Positions 1-6,017 of a DNA stretch of 8,578 nucleotides are shown in pieces; position 1 is the first letter of the stretch; every line of letters begins with the position of its first letter. The notes under the pieces are model-generated. The model did no database searches, was not told where the DNA came from, and saw nothing but the letters and a program-made list of their open reading frames with translations. Origin of the DNA: Actinomycetes bacterium. Its GTDB lineage: Bacteria > Actinomycetota > Acidimicrobiia > Acidimicrobiales > RAAP-2. The position numbers and the translations under genes were made by a program. The stretch is taken from positions 1-8,578 of the forward strand of contig JAJYYT010000077.1 of NCBI GenBank assembly GCA_021800645.1, written 5' to 3'.

Positions 1-99
1 GAGCAGGCCGGGCTGGATCGATCGGACCAGGAGCGTGATCGCCCATTCGTCCCCTCTGCGCGCGTCACGGAGCGCCTCTTCGAGATCCGGCTCGCCCAC
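1..99 (-). CDS. Probable ECF-type RNA polymerase sigma factor, N-terminal fragment
   Basis: Partial gene read leftwards from a GTG at 99-97 and cut by the window edge, so only 33 residues are visible. The reading is MGEPDLEEALRDARRGDEW followed by AITLLVRSIQPGLL. An acidic opening, a short helix, the ARRGDEWA stretch, a hydrophobic LLVRSIQP segment and then GLL match how region 2 of extracytoplasmic-function sigma factors usually begins (A-x-x-G-D-x-x-A-F-x-x-L-x-x-x-x-x-P-x-L-L). The GTG is chosen because GAGG lies 8 nt upstream (111-108 on the minus strand). A TTG at 132-130 is an alternative start but would add an uncharacteristic Arg/Ala stretch. The gene is divergent from the transporter operon. 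Region 2.4 and region 4, which would confirm the family, lie outside the window. Seen: the reading frame and motif. Inferred: sigma-factor identity. Confidence 0.6.
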   Translation of the reverse strand, partial: MGEPDLEEALRDARRGDEWAITLLVRSIQPGLL

Positions 100-115
100 C
101 GATCCAGCCTCGCAC

Positions 116-130
116 GCGCGCTGAGCGCGC
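116..130 (-). promoter_or_regulatory. GC hairpin in the leader of the divergent sigma-factor gene
   Basis: GCGCGC at 116-121 and GCGCGC at 125-130 form a perfect 6-bp stem with a 3-nt loop. In the minus-strand transcript it sits a few bases before the GAGG ribosome binding site (111-108) of the sigma-factor fragment, so it could affect translation start. There is no U-tract, so it is not a terminator. In DNA this GC-rich such a short stem may arise by chance. Confidence 0.3.
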
Positions 131-258
131 AAAGGTCCCGTCGCGGCTTCGAACCGCTGTCTTGCTCGGCGACGAGGTGGCGGGACGAGGATCTCGTCGG
201 CCGACGCGGGAACGTCTGCGAGCTCGGCCTGAGGGGCGCGAACCAGCCTCCTGTCCTC

Positions 259-287
259 TTGACACGCCAAGCGGACGGTCTTAACGT
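259..287 (+). promoter_or_regulatory. Sigma-70-type promoter for the transporter operon
   Basis: A perfect -35 hexamer TTGACA (259-264) is followed after exactly 17 bp by TAACGT (282-287), which fits the relaxed actinobacterial -10 pattern TAnnnT. The region from the -10 to 300 is noticeably more AT-rich than its surroundings. Transcription would begin near 294, giving a leader of about 134 nt before the binding-protein start at 429. It points into the operon and no other promoter is evident downstream. The hexamers and spacing are seen directly; activity is inferred. Confidence 0.6.
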
Positions 288-300
288 TCCATATCTAGAA

Positions 301-320
301 ACCTGAAAGATGGTTCAGGT
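301..320. promoter_or_regulatory. Perfect palindrome, candidate operator
   Basis: ACCTGAAAGATGGTTCAGGT has perfect 7-bp inverted arms (ACCTGAA / TTCAGGT) around a 6-bp centre. It begins about 7 bp after the expected transcription start of the promoter at 259-287, where a bound repressor would block transcription. TetR-family dimers typically bind palindromes of about this size, and a TetR gene lies in the same operon, so autoregulation is the simplest reading. The same 20 bp matches 16 of 20 positions of the Vibrio fischeri lux box as I remember it, but no LuxR or LuxI gene is visible. As RNA it would be a 7-bp hairpin. I saw no second copy in the window. Confidence 0.5.
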
Positions 321-417
321 ATCGGAAAAGGAGCAGGGCCGCCATCGGTCGTGATGACGACGGCCGAGAGCTGCCGCTCTGCGCGGCTGTGAGGTTCTCG
401 CCAAGCGCGAGATCGAC

Positions 418-426
418 AAGGAGGGG
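418..426 (+). promoter_or_regulatory. Ribosome binding site of the binding-protein gene
   Basis: AAGGAGGGG contains a full AGGAGG core (419-424) ending 4 nt before the GTG at 429. This is among the strongest Shine-Dalgarno sequences in the window and fixes the GTG start, which also puts a proper signal peptide at the N-terminus. Strong initiation fits the need for excess binding protein over the membrane components. Confidence 0.75.
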
Positions 427-428
427 CT

Positions 429-1685
429 GTGAGCAGAATTCACAAGATCGACTCGAGAAGGTGCCTGGTCGGCGGCGTCGGACGACTGCTTGGCACCCTG
501 CTCGTCGCGGGGACGCTCGTCGCGCTCTCCGGCGTGGCGAGCGGCGCCGGCGCGGACGGGGCGGGAGGGGAACGGGCTGACGGGCCGCCGCCGGTGACGA
601 TCGGCTTCTTGAACGAGCAGCAGGGACCCATCTCCTTCCCCACATTCGGGGCGGGCGCTCAGGCGGCACGGATCTACATCGACGATCATGGAGGGATCGA
701 CGGCCGCAAGCTGGACTTCCTCGATTGCTACACAGACGGTTCCACGACATCCGCGGTGGCGTGCGCCAACCGGTTCGTGCAGGCACACGTGCCCGCGGTC
801 CTGGAGGGCATCTCAATCGGCTCGGATGCCGCCGTGCCGGTCCTTGCAGGTGCAGGTATCCCGCTCGTGGGCCACACGGCTTTCGGAAACGTCCAGTCCA
901 ACAGCCCAGATGCCTTCTTCTTCGGCGCGGCGACGGGAGCCTATGACGTGGTTCCACTCGAGGTGATGAAGCGGGACCTGCACGTGTCGTCGGTCACCTA
1001 CATGGCCGCGACAAACGCTCAGGATCGTGGGTTCGTCACGGACGACTCCGAGCCGGCGGCGAAGGCTCTCGGGCTCCAGTACCGCGCCATCTACTACAAC
1101 GGGACCAGCCCGGACTTCCAGTCCACCGTGGGATCCGCGATCGCCACCGGGGCAAGAGCACTGTTCTTCACGGCTCCTGAGTCGACATGCACGAGCCTGG
1201 TCTCAGCGATCCGCACCCTGTCCTACAAAGGTGCAATCTTCGCGGGGTCGTGCTCGGCCTTCATCAAGGCGGACCCGTCGGGCGCAGACGGCGTCTTCAC
1301 GGCCTCGGACCTGTACGTTCCCGACGACACGACGGGTGTGCCGGCGCGGGCCAGGGCTCAGATCCGGATCTACGTGAAGGCGATGCGGGGCTACGCGCCC
1401 CAGTACACGCAGGGTTTCGCACAAGATCCGTTCTCCGCCACGATGGACCTCGCAACCGCGTTGGGGAAGATCCGCGGCAGCATCGACGCGTCTTCCGTGC
1501 TCCAGGTCCTGCGGCACATCGACGGCCAGATGAGCTTCATGGGCCAGCGGCTCGACTGCAATGGCAAGCAGTGGCCTGGTGAGCGGGCGGCGTGTGCGAG
1601 CGGCCTGATCGAGTACCAGGTCCACAACGGAAAGCGCGTCATGTACACGAAGGGGTTCGTCGACGGCGAGACACTGGTCGAGTGA
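429..1685 (+). CDS. LivK-type ABC transporter substrate-binding protein
   Basis: Exported ligand-capture subunit of a LIV/HAAT-family importer (418 aa, usual for the family). Residues 1-42 form a signal peptide: basic start with an S-R-R at 9-11, hydrophobic core about 20-36, likely cleavage after A-G-A near 42. There is no lipobox cysteine after the core (Cys12 lies before it), so it is not an evident lipoprotein; the twin-arginine resembles a weak Tat motif. The periplasmic-binding-protein fold starts at V56-T-I-G-F, with the family-typical GGIDGRKLDF segment near 90 and SPDFQSTV in the middle. Six further cysteines at 100, 112, 254, 275, 377 and 389 fall into three nearby pairs, suggesting disulfides. 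It is the first operon gene and lies 54 nt before the permease fusion. The family is clear. The ligand is not, and the enzymes downstream argue against simple amino-acid uptake. Confidence 0.88.
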   Translation: MSRIHKIDSRRCLVGGVGRLLGTLLVAGTLVALSGVASGAGADGAGGERADGPPPVTIGFLNEQQGPISFPTFGAGAQAARIYIDDHGGIDGRKLDFLDCYTDGSTTSAVACANRFVQAHVPAVLEGISIGSDAAVPVLAGAGIPLVGHTAFGNVQSNSPDAFFFGAATGAYDVVPLEVMKRDLHVSSVTYMAATNAQDRGFVTDDSEPAAKALGLQYRAIYYNGTSPDFQSTVGSAIATGARALFFTAPESTCTSLVSAIRTLSYKGAIFAGSCSAFIKADPSGADGVFTASDLYVPDDTTGVPARARAQIRIYVKAMRGYAPQYTQGFAQDPFSATMDLATALGKIRGSIDASSVLQVLRHIDGQMSFMGQRLDCNGKQWPGERAACASGLIEYQVHNGKRVMYTKGFVDGETLVE

Positions 1686-1690
1686 TGACC

Positions 1691-1719
1691 CGCCGGCCGA
1701 CTTTCGCCAGTGGCCGGCG
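1691..1719 (+). promoter_or_regulatory. Intercistronic stem-loop after the binding-protein gene
   Basis: CGCCGGCC (1691-1698) and GGCCGGCG (1712-1719) are perfect 8-bp inverted arms around a 13-nt loop, starting 5 nt after the binding-protein stop codon. All eight pairs are G-C. No U-tract follows, so it is unlikely to be a full intrinsic terminator. Stem-loops at this position in binding-protein operons (the malE-malF gap is the classic case) protect the upstream mRNA and lower expression of the membrane genes. It lies just before the permease ribosome binding site. Confidence 0.55.
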
Positions 1720-1739
1720 AAGGGAAGCGAGCTTGCACG

Positions 1740-4613
1740 ATGGCTGACGACCTGATCGTCTTTGCCGTCCTCGGTCTGGGGATCGGGGTCGTCTACGCCG
1801 GGTTCGGGCTGGCGCTGCTGGTCACGCACCGGGGAGCGAACGTCGTCAACTTCGCCGTGGGCGCCGTGGCGATGTGGGGCGGCTACGTGTACTACGGGCT
1901 GCGGAGCAGCGGGCGCCTGTACTTCCCGGTCGTAGGGGTTCCCAACTCCGTCTCGATGGGCGGCCCGGCGCCGCTTTGGCTGGCGGTGGTCGGGGGGGTG
2001 GCGTCTGCGGCGGCGCTCAACCTGGTCGCGGAGCTGGTCGTGTTCCGCCAGCTCCGCCGGGCACCGGACCTCGCGAAGATCGTGGCGTCTGTCGGCCTGA
2101 TGCTCTTGGTGCAGGCAGTGGCTGCGGTCGCCTTCGGCAGCCAGCAGCTCGTGGCACCGAGCGTCCTGTCGACTGCCAGCCTGACGCTCGGAGCTCAGAG
2201 CGCGCCGTGGAGCGACGTGGAGCTGCTCGGCGTGGCGCTCGTCGTCACCGCGGCGCTCGGCGCCTACTTCCGCTTCTTCCGAAGCGGCCTCGCCATGCAG
2301 GGCGTGGCAGAGAGCGAGGCTTCCGTGGCGCTGGTTGGGAGGTCTCCGACCCGCTTGGCCGCGGGCGCGTGGGCACTCTCGGGTGCGCTCGCCGGGCTCT
2401 TCGGCGTCCTCGTGGCGCCGCTGGTCGGTCTGAACACGGTGTCGGACACCCTGTACGTGGTGCCCGCGCTGGCCGCGGTGCTCGTCGGCCGGCTGCGGTC
2501 GCTCGCGGCCACCTGCGCAGCGGGGATCGGGCTCGGCGTCTTCCAGTCGATCGTGGACTTTCTGAAGACCATGTCGTGGTACCCAGGTTGGGCGCAAAGG
2601 GGGGTGGGTGAGGCGCTCCCGCTGGTGGTCATCGTGGTCGCGCTGGCCGTGGCGGGTCGGAGCCTTCCGTTTCGCGGAGACGACGCCGGGGTCGCGCTCC
2701 CCGGCGTCGTCCGTCCGCGCCACGTGGTACGGACGCTGATCGGCCTCGGAGCCGCTGGCGGGATCGCGCTCGTGGCGGTGTCGGGCATCTATCGCTTCGG
2801 CGTGATCGAGACGATGATCGCCGCGATCGTCATGATGTCCTTCGTCGTGCTCACCGGCTATGGGGGTCAGATCTCCCTCGCCCAGCTCGCCATCGCCGGT
2901 ACCGGTGGCGTCTTCGTGGCCAAGCTGTCCAGCGCCGCGGGCATCCCGTTCCCGCTGGCCCCTCTCCTCGGCGCGTCCGCCGCCGCGGTCCTGGGTCTGG
3001 TGGTGGCGGTGCCGGCGCTGCGTATCCGCGGGATGCAGCTCGCGATCGTCACCCTCGCGTTTGCCGTCGCCGTCGAGCAATTTCTCTTCGCGAACCCGGC
3101 GTTCGACCCGCCGCAAGGTCTGGCACCCCGGAGCCCGGTGCTCTTCGGCGCAGATCTCGGGGTGCGTGCCGGAGACGACGTCGCACGCCTGTCCTTTGGG
3201 GTGCTCGCGCTCGTCGTCTTGCTGTTGGTCGTCGGCGGCGTGCTGTGGTTGGCCCGCAGCCCGGCCGGGCTCCGGCTCCTCGCCGTGCGCGCCAACGAGC
3301 CGGTCGCAGCGTCAGTCGGGATCGGCGTGACCGCGTCCAAGCTGGAAGCGTTCGCCGCGGCGTCCTTCCTGGCCGGGTTGGGCGGCGCAATGATGACCTA
3401 CGCCACCGGTCAGTTCTCCGGCCCGTCGTTCGACGCGCTCGCTGCCGGCCTGCCCTTCCTTGCCTTCGCGTACCTCGGGGGGATCACGTCGGTCACTGGC
3501 GGGGTCCTCGCGGGGATGCTCGCGCCGGCCGGGATCCTCTACGTGATCTTGAACCGCTACGTGAACAACCTCGGCCCGTACTATCTGGTCGTCAGCGGCG
3601 CAGCGCTGATCGTCGCGGCGATCGCCTATCCCGAAGGAATGACTGGGACCGTCCGCCGGCTCTTCGCTCGGTACCGGCCGGCGCGAGCGGAGGCTCCAGC
3701 GGGTACGACCCGTGTGCGTGTGCCCGGTGAGCCCTCGCTCCCCGCCCCGGGAGCGCCGACTGCGTCCAGGCCTGCTCCGGGGCGGCCGGTCGTGCAGCGC
3801 GCTTCGGCCGAGCCGCTCGTCGTGCGGGACCTGACGATCGGCTACGGAGGGGTGCCCGTGGTCCGGTCGGTGTCCTTCGAGCTCGCTCCCGGCAAGGTGA
3901 CCGCGCTCATCGGTCCGAACGGTGCCGGCAAGACGACGACGATCGACGCGCTCACCGGGTTCGCACGGGCGAGCGGGTCCGTGCGGCTGGGCGACGTGGA
4001 GCTCCTGGGTCTGGCCCCTACCGAGCTGGTGCACAGAGGCGTGGTGCGGACCTGGCAGGCGCCGGCGGCGTTCGGCGATCTGACGGTAGCCGAGGACCTG
4101 AGCGTCGCCATCCCGACGCGCCGTCACCTGCTGCGCCAGGGACGGCCTCGGGGAGGCGCGCCAGCTCCGGCTGATCGGGTCACATGGGTGCTCGATCTCC
4201 TCGGTCTGCGCCCCTCGAGAGGACGCCGGACGGCGTCGCTGCCGCTCGGCCAGCAGAAGCTGGTGGCCGTGGGCCGGGCGCTCATGACCCTTCCCGCGGC
4301 GCTCTTGCTCGACGAGCCGGCGGCAGGCCTGGACACCGCCGAGAGCGCGCACCTCGGGGGGTGTCTCGGCGAGATCGCCGCGCTCGGGGTCGCGGTCATG
4401 CTGGTCGAGCACGACATGGAGCTGGTCTTCGGCGTCTCCGACGAGGTGCTCGTGCTGGACCAGGGTCGGCTGATCGCGTCGGGCAGCCCGCGGGACGTCC
4501 GCGCCGACGTCGAGGTCCGCCGCGCGTACCTCGGGCGAGCCGCCGGCGCGGCGACCCCGTCGCGTGCCGCGTCCGATCGAGCCGCCCGCCGCGCGTGGAC
4601 AGGCGTGCGATGA
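1740..4613 (+). CDS. Fused LIV-type ABC importer: LivH permease, LivM permease and LivG ATPase in one chain
   Basis: A 957-aa polypeptide carrying three subunits that are separate in E. coli. Residues 1 to about 315 are a LivH-type permease with many hydrophobic helices. Residues about 325-640 are a LivM-type permease, with the hallmark GYGGQISLAQ at 373-382. An Ala/Pro/Arg-rich linker (about 645-690) joins them to a LivG-type ATPase (about 691-935). ATPase motifs: Walker A GPNGAGKTT at 725-733, Q-loop Gln773, signature LPLGQ at 834-838, Walker B LLLDEP with D858 and E859, H-loop His891. The signature departs from LSGGQ by having Pro where Ser is usual. The ATG at 1740 is preferred over an in-frame GTG at 1710, because the GTG has no ribosome binding site and lies in the stem-loop, while AGGGA lies 14 nt before the ATG. 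With LivF it makes a complete transporter from two gene products. Its stop overlaps the livF start (ATGA). Confidence 0.9.
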   Translation: MADDLIVFAVLGLGIGVVYAGFGLALLVTHRGANVVNFAVGAVAMWGGYVYYGLRSSGRLYFPVVGVPNSVSMGGPAPLWLAVVGGVASAAALNLVAELVVFRQLRRAPDLAKIVASVGLMLLVQAVAAVAFGSQQLVAPSVLSTASLTLGAQSAPWSDVELLGVALVVTAALGAYFRFFRSGLAMQGVAESEASVALVGRSPTRLAAGAWALSGALAGLFGVLVAPLVGLNTVSDTLYVVPALAAVLVGRLRSLAATCAAGIGLGVFQSIVDFLKTMSWYPGWAQRGVGEALPLVVIVVALAVAGRSLPFRGDDAGVALPGVVRPRHVVRTLIGLGAAGGIALVAVSGIYRFGVIETMIAAIVMMSFVVLTGYGGQISLAQLAIAGTGGVFVAKLSSAAGIPFPLAPLLGASAAAVLGLVVAVPALRIRGMQLAIVTLAFAVAVEQFLFANPAFDPPQGLAPRSPVLFGADLGVRAGDDVARLSFGVLALVVLLLVVGGVLWLARSPAGLRLLAVRANEPVAASVGIGVTASKLEAFAAASFLAGLGGAMMTYATGQFSGPSFDALAAGLPFLAFAYLGGITSVTGGVLAGMLAPAGILYVILNRYVNNLGPYYLVVSGAALIVAAIAYPEGMTGTVRRLFARYRPARAEAPAGTTRVRVPGEPSLPAPGAPTASRPAPGRPVVQRASAEPLVVRDLTIGYGGVPVVRSVSFELAPGKVTALIGPNGAGKTTTIDALTGFARASGSVRLGDVELLGLAPTELVHRGVVRTWQAPAAFGDLTVAEDLSVAIPTRRHLLRQGRPRGGAPAPADRVTWVLDLLGLRPSRGRRTASLPLGQQKLVAVGRALMTLPAALLLDEPAAGLDTAESAHLGGCLGEIAALGVAVMLVEHDMELVFGVSDEVLVLDQGRLIASGSPRDVRADVEVRRAYLGRAAGAATPSRAASDRAARRAWTGVR

Positions 4614-5329
4614 CGCCCGCGCTCGAAGTGTGCGAGCTCACCGCCGGCTACCAGGGGATCCCGGTGGTCCACGAGCTGTCGTTCTCGGTCGATCCGGGGA
4701 GCGTCCTCGCGGTCGTGGGAGCCAACGGTGCCGGCAAGTCCACGACGCTCGCGGCCATAGCCGGCCTGCTGCCGGTGCTCGGCGGTGCGATCCGGCTGCT
4801 CGGGCGCGATGTCACGGGCCGTTCCGCTGCGAAACGCGCTCGTGGAGGGCTCGGCTTCGTGCCCCAGGACCGCGGCATCGTGCGTCGGCTCACCACCGAG
4901 CAGAACTTGCGGCTGCTGCCTGGGCGCCTCGACCAGCACCTGTCCGACGCGCTGCGCCTCTTTCCCGACCTGACGCCGCTGATGGGCCGCCGCGCCGGCC
5001 TCCTTTCAGGCGGCGAGCAGCAGATGCTCGCCTTGGCCCGTGTGTTGGTCCTGCGGCCACGAGTCCTCATGATCGACGAGCTGAGTGCCGGGCTCGCCCC
5101 TCGGATCGTCGAGCAGCTGCTCGACGTCGTCACGGACGTCGCCCACCGGCACGGCACGGCGGTCGTCCTCGTGGAGCAGCACGCCGAGATGGCCCTTGGC
5201 ATGGCCCGCGCTGCGCTGGTCCTCAGCCATGGCCGGCTGGCAGTCTCGGGCGATGCAGCCGACGTGCTCGCGCACCCCGAGGTGCTCGAGTCGTCCTACC
5301 TGGGAGAATTCCATGACGCCAGCACGTGA
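4610..5329 (+). CDS. livF: LivF-type ABC transporter ATP-binding protein
   Basis: Second cytoplasmic ATPase of the LIV-type importer, 239 aa, the normal LivF length. Walker A GANGAGKST at 37-45, Q-loop Gln86, signature LSGGEQQ at 132-138, Walker B VLMIDE with D156 and E157, D-loop-region SAGLAP, and a switch histidine at 191 in VEQH. E. coli LivF has Asn at that last position, so the His is a mild difference. The Walker B is followed by Leu instead of the usual Pro (DEL for DEP). The ATG at 4610 overlaps the livHMG stop by 4 nt (ATGA) with only a weak Shine-Dalgarno sequence, which suggests translational coupling. The start fits the family because the first beta-strand (LEVCELTAGY) follows at once. 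It would form a heterodimer with the LivG domain of the fusion; its canonical signature would face the LivG Walker A. Confidence 0.9.
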   Translation: MTPALEVCELTAGYQGIPVVHELSFSVDPGSVLAVVGANGAGKSTTLAAIAGLLPVLGGAIRLLGRDVTGRSAAKRARGGLGFVPQDRGIVRRLTTEQNLRLLPGRLDQHLSDALRLFPDLTPLMGRRAGLLSGGEQQMLALARVLVLRPRVLMIDELSAGLAPRIVEQLLDVVTDVAHRHGTAVVLVEQHAEMALGMARAALVLSHGRLAVSGDAADVLAHPEVLESSYLGEFHDAST

Positions 5330-6017
5330 TGTCGAGCCTGCGAGCAAGGAGGGCCTGGCCGATGGCGTCGAGGGCGGCCTGCCGGCGCCCTCGCGTCGCA
5401 ACGCACGCGGCGAGCGGACCCGCGCCCGGCTCCTGGAGGCCGCCGAGACGGTCTTCGCCGATCTCGGGTACCACGACGCGTCCGTCGTGCGGATCGCCGA
5501 GCACGCCGGGGTCGCGGCCGGCACCTTCTACCTGTACTTCGAAAGCAAGCAGCAGGTGTTCGAGGAGGTGGTGAGAGACCTGAACCATCGCGTGCGCAAG
5601 ACCATGACCCAGGCCTCGGAGGGAGCGCCGACCCGTCTCGAGGCCGAGCGGCGGGGGTTCGCTGCCTTCTTCCGGTTCACTGCAGAGCACCCGGCCCTCT
5701 ACCGGCTGATCCGCCAGGCGGAGTTCGTCTCGCCGGAGACGCTGCACTACCACTACGAGCGCATCATCTCCGGGTACGTCCCGCAGCTGGAGGCTGCGAT
5801 GGCCCGTGGGGAGATCGTCCCGAACGACCCGACGGTTCTTGCATGGGCGCTCATCGCCGTCGGAGAGATGGTCGGGATGAAGTGGATCCTCTGGGACGAT
5901 CATCGATCGATGCCGCCCGAGGTCTTCGATCACGTGATGCGTGTCGTCGCGCTCATGCTCGGCGCCTCGGAAACAGGTGCAGGTCGCGCCCGCCCGGTTC
6001 GGAGGAGGAAGAGCTGA
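5313..6017 (+). CDS. TetR/AcrR-family transcriptional regulator
   Basis: A 234-aa DNA-binding regulator. After a disordered, charged leader of about 30 residues comes the TetR N-terminal domain: GERTRARLLEAAETVFADLGY (33-53) is helix 1, and the helix-turn-helix spans about 56-80, with VVRIAEHAGVAAGTFYLYF ending in the typical T-F-Y-x-Y-F-x-S-K. Residues from about 95 form the helical ligand and dimerisation domain, which I cannot assign to a named subfamily. The ATG at 5313 has GGGAGA 5 nt upstream and overlaps the end of livF by 17 nt. Sitting between transporter and enzyme genes, it most likely controls this operon, perhaps through the palindrome at 301-320, and may sense the imported compound or its CoA ester. 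Family assignment is firm; target and ligand are inferred. Confidence 0.9.
   Translation: MTPARDVEPASKEGLADGVEGGLPAPSRRNARGERTRARLLEAAETVFADLGYHDASVVRIAEHAGVAAGTFYLYFESKQQVFEEVVRDLNHRVRKTMTQASEGAPTRLEAERRGFAAFFRFTAEHPALYRLIRQAEFVSPETLHYHYERIISGYVPQLEAAMARGEIVPNDPTVLAWALIAVGEMVGMKWILWDDHRSMPPEVFDHVMRVVALMLGASETGAGRARPVRRRKS
6001..6008 (+). promoter_or_regulatory. Ribosome binding site of the first hydrolase gene
   Basis: GGAGGAGG lies inside the last codons of the TetR gene, 8 nt before the ATG at 6017. It selects that ATG and suggests the hydrolase is translated well on its own, in contrast to livF and the second hydrolase, which have weak sites and probably depend on coupling. Confidence 0.65.

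Larger units (their letters stand above)
100..428. other. Divergent intergenic control region
   Basis: This 329-bp gap separates the leftward sigma-factor fragment from the rightward transporter operon. I see no convincing gene in it. From left to right it holds a GCGCGC hairpin just upstream of the sigma-factor start, a stretch of GC-rich sequence without recognisable content (about 131-258), a TTGACA/TAACGT promoter, a local drop in GC around 281-300, a perfect 7-bp-arm palindrome at 301-320, and a leader ending in a strong Shine-Dalgarno sequence. The short open frames here are GC-driven and encode Arg-rich peptides of no recognisable family. Confidence 0.7.

Noticed and set aside
65..265. 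Small minus-strand frame of 66 codons in the control region
   Set aside because: It is Arg/Ser/Gly-rich with no family signal, and it overlaps the sigma-factor start in another frame, which has better motif and ribosome-binding-site support.
266..290. GGAAC on the minus strand as an ECF-type -35 for the divergent sigma gene
   Set aside because: The nearest CGTG/CGTC-like -10 candidates lie at 8 or 19 nt spacing, outside the usual 16-17, so autoregulation by an ECF promoter is not supported.
1..306. Plus-strand frame open from the left edge to a stop at 304-306
   Set aside because: About 100 codons without a stop are unremarkable at this GC, the product has no recognisable motif, and it would run through the operon promoter.
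348..361. Small stem GTCGT/ACGAC in the binding-protein leader as a possible riboswitch element
   Set aside because: It has only 5 bp with a 4-nt loop and no surrounding conserved structure I recognise. Such stems are common by chance in GC-rich leaders.
355..432. Short plus-strand frame ending EVLAKREIDKEGL just before the binding-protein start
   Set aside because: It looks protein-like but is only about 25 codons with no start. Its KEGL ending is simply the Shine-Dalgarno sequence AAGGAGGGG read as codons.
1203..3116. Very long minus-strand open frame (637 codons) opposite the binding-protein and permease genes
   Set aside because: It encodes an Arg/His/Asp-rich product of no recognisable family and is explained by high GC opposite a real gene, where antisense stops are rare. 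The plus-strand frame has clear domains.
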